A DNA stretch of 8,808 nucleotides from positions 1 through 8,808 of the forward strand of contig USSH01000086.1 of the NCBI GenBank assembly GCA_900557435.1, read 5' to 3'. Every line of letters begins with the position of its first letter. Position 1 is the first letter of the stretch. Shown piece by piece: positions 5,193 through 8,808 of the stretch. The notes under the pieces were generated by a model that saw only the letters and a list, made by a program, of their open reading frames with translations, had not been told where the DNA came from and did no database searches. Position numbers and translations under genes: made by a program. The DNA comes from an uncultured Coprococcus sp. GTDB taxonomy: Bacteria > Bacillota > Clostridia > Lachnospirales > Lachnospiraceae.

Positions 5193-5221
5193 ATTATAAC
5201 AAACATATGTTCGATAATCAA
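5193..5221 (-). promoter_or_regulatory. Toxin promoter
   Basis: On the minus strand, -35 TTGATT (5221-5216), a 17-bp spacer, and perfect -10 TATAAT (5198-5193). The predicted start is near 5186, at the beginning of the shared AAGAGGTGC module. The spacer is almost filled by the LexA-like box at 5200-5213. Confidence 0.75.
5200..5213 (-). promoter_or_regulatory. LexA (SOS) box inside the toxin promoter
   Basis: The minus strand reads CGAACATATGTTTG. Against the Bacillus-type LexA/DinR consensus CGAACRNRYGTTYC it matches 13 of 14 positions and contains the full GAAC-N4-GTT core. Its place between -35 and -10 would make LexA binding exclude RNA polymerase. DNA damage should thus release toxin transcription. 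The same site lies 72 bp upstream of the hsdR start and could also affect that promoter. Confidence 0.7.
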
Positions 5222-5284
5222 TATACATGAAAAGATAAATTTTTATTTGCTCTACAAAACACAACACAAAGGGGAGGGGAATAA

Positions 5285-8200
5285 ATGCCGGGTTTATTTA
5301 CAGAAGATACATATGAACAAGCGATAATAGAGTTGTTCGAGAATATGGGATATGACCATATCTATGCGCCGGATTTTGACAGGGATTACACCAGCCCGTT
5401 GATGGATTCGGTACTTAGAGATAGTTTGGTGCGTGTCAATCGGGGATTGCCTGTAGATGCCATAGAAGAAGCTATTAATAAGCTTAAGACATTTGATACT
5501 GGAAGCTTGTTGCAGAAAAATATGACATTTATGGACTATCTGCAGAATGGAATTACAGTGAAGTTCTTTGTGAATGGCGAGGAACAGGCAACTATAGTGA
5601 AATTGGTTGACTATGAAAAGATAGACAACAATACGTTCTATGTGGTGAATCAGTATACATTTGTTGAGAATGGCAATAACAGGCGTCCGGATATTATTTT
5701 GTTTATAAATGGCATGCCACTTGTGTTGATGGAGCTTAAGAGTCCTTCTAAGGATGAGGTAGGAGTAGAGAATGCATATAAGCAGATTCGTAATTACATC
5801 AAGGACATACCATCTCTGTTTTATTACAATGCAATATGTGTAATCAGTGATCTTTCATCGAATAAAGCTGGAACTATAACATCCGGGCTTGATAGATTTA
5901 TGGATTGGAAATGCAAGGATGGAAGTAAGGAAGAGAGCGGGTTTGCTGAATTTGAGACATTCTATGAGGGAATGTTTCAGAAGAAAAGACTGCTTGATAT
6001 CTTGAAGAACTTTATACTTTTTTCAGGAACGGGTACGGGTAGATTTAAGGTGCTTGCGGGATATCATCAGTATTTTGCAGTTAGAAAAGCTATAGAGAGG
6101 GCAAAGATTGCAACAAGAACGGACGGAAAAGGTGGTGTGTTTTGGCATACACAGGGTTCAGGTAAGTCACTCTCTATGGTATTTTATGCGCATTTGCTGC
6201 AGGAGGCACTAGATAGCCCTACTATAGTAGTAATGACTGATCGTATAGATCTGGACGATCAGCTATATGCACAGTTTTCTCAGTGTGCAGATTTTCTCAG
6301 ACAGACTCCTGTTCAGGCGGAGAGCAAGGAACATCTTAAGTCACTTCTTGATGGCAGAAGTGCAAATGGTATTATTTTCACAACTATGTTTAAGTTTGAG
6401 CGGGGCGAGAAACCTCTCTCAGAACGCAGAAACATTGTGGTTATGGCAGATGAGGCCCATCGTGGTCAGTATGGATTTGAGGAGAAGATTGTAGTATCCG
6501 AGAATCAGGCAGGAGAGAAAGAGGCACATACTGTTGTAGGAAATGCAAGAGTTATACATGACGCTCTGCCGAATGCTACGTTTATAGGATTTACCGGAAC
6601 TCCAATATCAGCGAAAGATAGAAATACCAGGGAGGTATTTGGCGATTATATAGATATTTATGATATGACGCAGGCGGTTGAAGATGGAGCGACCAGACCT
6701 GTGTATTATGAGAGCAGAGTTGTTCATCTGAAACTAGATGAGAATACGCTTGCACTTATTGATTCGACTTATGATATTCTTGAGCAGCAATCTGATAAAG
6801 CAACGATAGAGAAGAGCAAGAAGATGCTGGGACAAATGGAGAGTGTCCTCGGCGCTGATTCAACTATTGCGTCATTATGTGATGATATTGTGGAGCATTA
6901 CGAGAAGTACAGGGCTAATCTGCTTACAGGTAAGGCTATGATAGTTGCCTATTCTCGTACAATAGCCATGAAGATATACAGAAGAATTCTTGAGATACGA
7001 CCTGATTGGAAAGAGAAGGTTGGAGTAGTAATGACTGGTGGCAACAATGATCCAGAGGATTGGAAGGAGATAATTGGTACTAAGGCACATAAGGAAGAAC
7101 TTGCAAGAAAATTCAAAGATAATGACGATCCAATGAAGATTGCAATAGTAGTGGACATGTGGCTGACAGGGTTTGATGTTCCGTCACTTGCGACTATGTA
7201 TGTATATAAGCCTATGCATGGGTATAATCTTATGCAGGCAATAGCACGTGTTAATCGCGTGTTTAAGGACAAAGAAGGCGGTCTTATTGTTGACTATGTA
7301 GGTATAGCTTCTGCGCTTAAGGCTGCCATGAAGGAATACACAGAGAGAGATAAAAACACATACGGGGATATGAATATTGCTAAAGTGGCATATCCTAAGT
7401 TCCAGGAAAAACTACAGGTGTGCAAGGATCTGCTACATGGATTTGATTTCAGTGGATTTATAGATGGTTCGCCGCTTGTTATGGCAAAACTTATAACCAA
7501 GGGAGTGAATTTTGTCCTTGATGCGAGGGTACCTGACAGAAAGGATTTGTTCTTGAAGGAGGCTATGCTATTAAGACAGTCTCAGTCTCTCTGTTCAAGT
7601 ATGACTACTGAGAAGGAACGCCACGAGGCAGCTTATATGGAGGCGGTTCGCTCAACAGTTATCAAGATTACATATGGCGGTGCAGACGGAAAGACACTAT
7701 CACTTAAGGAGATAAACAACCAGATAAATGATCTGCTCAAGGCAGCAGTTCAAAGTGAGGGTGTAATCAATCTGTTTGACAGTAGCAAGACTGGTGGAGA
7801 GAACTTCAGCTTATTTGATCCGGCTGTATTGGATGAAATATCCAAAATGAAAGAAAAGAACATTGCTGTGGAAATATTAAAAAAACTCATGGCAGAGCAG
7901 GTCTCTTTATACAAAAGAACAAATGTTGTTCAGTCACAGAAGTTTTCAGAGAAGATAGCGCAGCTTATGAATTCGTATTACAACGGACTTATAACAAATG
8001 AGGAAGTGATAAAAGAGCTTCTTGAGACAGCCGAAGAGATTGCAAATCTGTATAAGAATGGACAGAAACTTGGACTTTCCCAGGAGGAATTGGCATTCTA
8101 TGATGCGCTGACAAAACCGGAACATATAAAAGATTTTTATAAAAATGATGAATTGATTGCACTTACCAAGGAACTGACGGAAATGCTCAGAAAGAATAGA

Positions 8201-8461
8201 ACCATAGACTGGCAGAAGAAGGAAACTGCAAGGGCAACTATGCGAAAGATGGTTAAGAGACTGCTTAAGAAACATCATTACCCACCAGAGGATTATGATT
8301 TCGCCATAAATACAGTAATAAGTCAGTGTGAGTTATGGACGGATAATAGCGATGCGCCTTACGTGGGAGAGCATGATAGTACGTTTAGATATAGTGAAGA
8401 GGCAAAACTTGCTAATGTTGCTGAGGGGAAAACAATGTACACAATAAGTAAAAATAGTTAG
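5285..8461 (+). CDS. hsdR: Type I restriction enzyme, endonuclease/translocase subunit HsdR
   Basis: HsdR is the ATP-dependent translocating and cutting subunit of a type I restriction-modification complex (R2M2S). It pulls in unmodified foreign DNA and cleaves it. At 1058 residues it is full length. The nuclease domain is N-terminal, with RPDIIL (D136) and MELKSP (E150, K152) forming the PD-(D/E)XK site. The helicase motor shows Walker A GSGKS (291-295), DEAH (389-392), TGTP (437-440), motif V around LTGFDVP (627-633) and motif VI QAIARVNR (651-658). All key residues are present. The C-terminal third is helical and Lys/Glu-rich, as in the HsdM-docking region. Start chosen at ATG 5285, 5 nt after AGGGGAGGGG (5270-5279). 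Its stop codon overlaps the ribosome site of the next gene. No hsdM or hsdS lies upstream, so these are expected downstream. Confidence 0.95.
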   Translation: MPGLFTEDTYEQAIIELFENMGYDHIYAPDFDRDYTSPLMDSVLRDSLVRVNRGLPVDAIEEAINKLKTFDTGSLLQKNMTFMDYLQNGITVKFFVNGEEQATIVKLVDYEKIDNNTFYVVNQYTFVENGNNRRPDIILFINGMPLVLMELKSPSKDEVGVENAYKQIRNYIKDIPSLFYYNAICVISDLSSNKAGTITSGLDRFMDWKCKDGSKEESGFAEFETFYEGMFQKKRLLDILKNFILFSGTGTGRFKVLAGYHQYFAVRKAIERAKIATRTDGKGGVFWHTQGSGKSLSMVFYAHLLQEALDSPTIVVMTDRIDLDDQLYAQFSQCADFLRQTPVQAESKEHLKSLLDGRSANGIIFTTMFKFERGEKPLSERRNIVVMADEAHRGQYGFEEKIVVSENQAGEKEAHTVVGNARVIHDALPNATFIGFTGTPISAKDRNTREVFGDYIDIYDMTQAVEDGATRPVYYESRVVHLKLDENTLALIDSTYDILEQQSDKATIEKSKKMLGQMESVLGADSTIASLCDDIVEHYEKYRANLLTGKAMIVAYSRTIAMKIYRRILEIRPDWKEKVGVVMTGGNNDPEDWKEIIGTKAHKEELARKFKDNDDPMKIAIVVDMWLTGFDVPSLATMYVYKPMHGYNLMQAIARVNRVFKDKEGGLIVDYVGIASALKAAMKEYTERDKNTYGDMNIAKVAYPKFQEKLQVCKDLLHGFDFSGFIDGSPLVMAKLITKGVNFVLDARVPDRKDLFLKEAMLLRQSQSLCSSMTTEKERHEAAYMEAVRSTVIKITYGGADGKTLSLKEINNQINDLLKAAVQSEGVINLFDSSKTGGENFSLFDPAVLDEISKMKEKNIAVEILKKLMAEQVSLYKRTNVVQSQKFSEKIAQLMNSYYNGLITNEEVIKELLETAEEIANLYKNGQKLGLSQEELAFYDALTKPEHIKDFYKNDELIALTKELTEMLRKNRTIDWQKKETARATMRKMVKRLLKKHHYPPEDYDFAINTVISQCELWTDNSDAPYVGEHDSTFRYSEEAKLANVAEGKTMYTISKNS

Positions 8462-8474
8462 GAGGGGATTGTTG

Positions 8475-8808
8475 ATGGATGCACGAAAGGGTAATATTTT
8501 TGAAATTTTGAATGGCAATAAGCAATTTATAATACCTGTATATCAGAGATATTATAGCTGGGGAGAAGAGCAGTGTAAAAGATTATGGGATGATATTGTA
8601 AATATGCAGAAAAATGGCAAGCCTGGACATTTTGTTGGTTCAATAGTTAATATTGCTGAACAGGCAATGCCAACAGGCGTTCAAAAATATATGATTATAG
8701 ATGGACAACAGCGTATGACGACATTAACTTTGTTGCTTATAGCGCTTAGAAATTATGTCCTGATGCACCCAGATGATAATTCAATAAATGCGAAACGTAT
8801 TGATGGTA
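8475..8808 (+). CDS. DUF262 (GmrSD N-terminal-like) protein, 3' partial
   Basis: The first 111 codons of a gene cut by the window edge. It begins MDARKGNIFEILNGNKQF, followed by the DUF262 signature IIPVYQRYYSWGEEQC, then LWDDI, FVGSIV, and the diagnostic IIDGQQRMTTLTLL at about residues 74-87. The DGQQR motif is the nucleotide-binding/hydrolysing centre of this ParB-like domain, found in GmrSD type IV restriction enzymes and related defence proteins, where a C-terminal DUF1524 HNH nuclease often follows. Start chosen at ATG 8475, 7 nt after AGGAGGGG (8460-8467), which overlaps the hsdR stop (8459-8461). The 13-bp gap implies cotranscription with hsdR. Probable role: modification-dependent DNA restriction or an accessory to the type I system; the missing C-terminus decides. 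Confidence 0.9.
   Translation, partial: MDARKGNIFEILNGNKQFIIPVYQRYYSWGEEQCKRLWDDIVNMQKNGKPGHFVGSIVNIAEQAMPTGVQKYMIIDGQQRMTTLTLLLIALRNYVLMHPDDNSINAKRIDG

Overview
The window looks like a chromosomal accessory region of a low-to-mid GC Firmicute, most likely a gut or rumen Lachnospiraceae-type Clostridium relative. This rests on the AT-leaning base composition, strong GGAGG-type ribosome sites, a Thr/Ser-rich mosaic secreted protein with Big_2-like and BspA-like leucine-rich domains, a YczE/YyaS/YitT-type membrane protein, and a Gram-positive type LexA box. The species cannot be named from the sequence alone.

Layout. Positions 1-2988 (+) are the 3' end of a large extracellular mosaic protein, closed by a hairpin terminator. 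Positions 3085-3198 hold G-rich interspersed repeats and a small hairpin. Positions 3199-3975 (+) hold a promoter, a dyad operator candidate and a four-to-six-helix membrane protein gene. Positions 3975-4475 contain no convincing gene: there is a 54-bp direct duplication and about six tandem 33-bp repeats. Positions 4514-4818 hold a degenerate-looking coding remnant on the minus strand, followed by a perfect 14-bp inverted repeat that could be its terminator.

The most interesting part is 4853-5221. It is a compact locus, easily missed, that has every expected part of a type I toxin-antitoxin system. A 32-codon holin-like single-helix peptide lies on the minus strand (4983-5081) with a strong ribosome site and a structured leader of about 105 nt. 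It is transcribed towards a short plus-strand RNA (about 4888-4980) that has its own promoter, and the two share a perfect 15-bp bidirectional terminator stem. The two RNAs carry the same 13-nt and 9-nt modules near their 5' ends, plus a complementary CTACCGATAG-type element. The toxin promoter contains a near-perfect LexA box between its -35 and -10, whereas the antisense promoter has none. This predicts DNA-damage-inducible toxin with constitutive antitoxin, the logic known for tisB/istR-1 of E. coli but with par/fst-like geometry.

Positions 5285-8461 (+) encode a full-length type I restriction HsdR subunit. Thirteen bases later comes the start of a DUF262 (GmrSD N-terminal type) protein that runs off the window. 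The two form an operon in a restriction/defence island. hsdM and hsdS are not in the window and would be expected further downstream. The toxin locus is divergent from hsdR and directly abuts it, so the LexA site sits in the shared upstream region of both.
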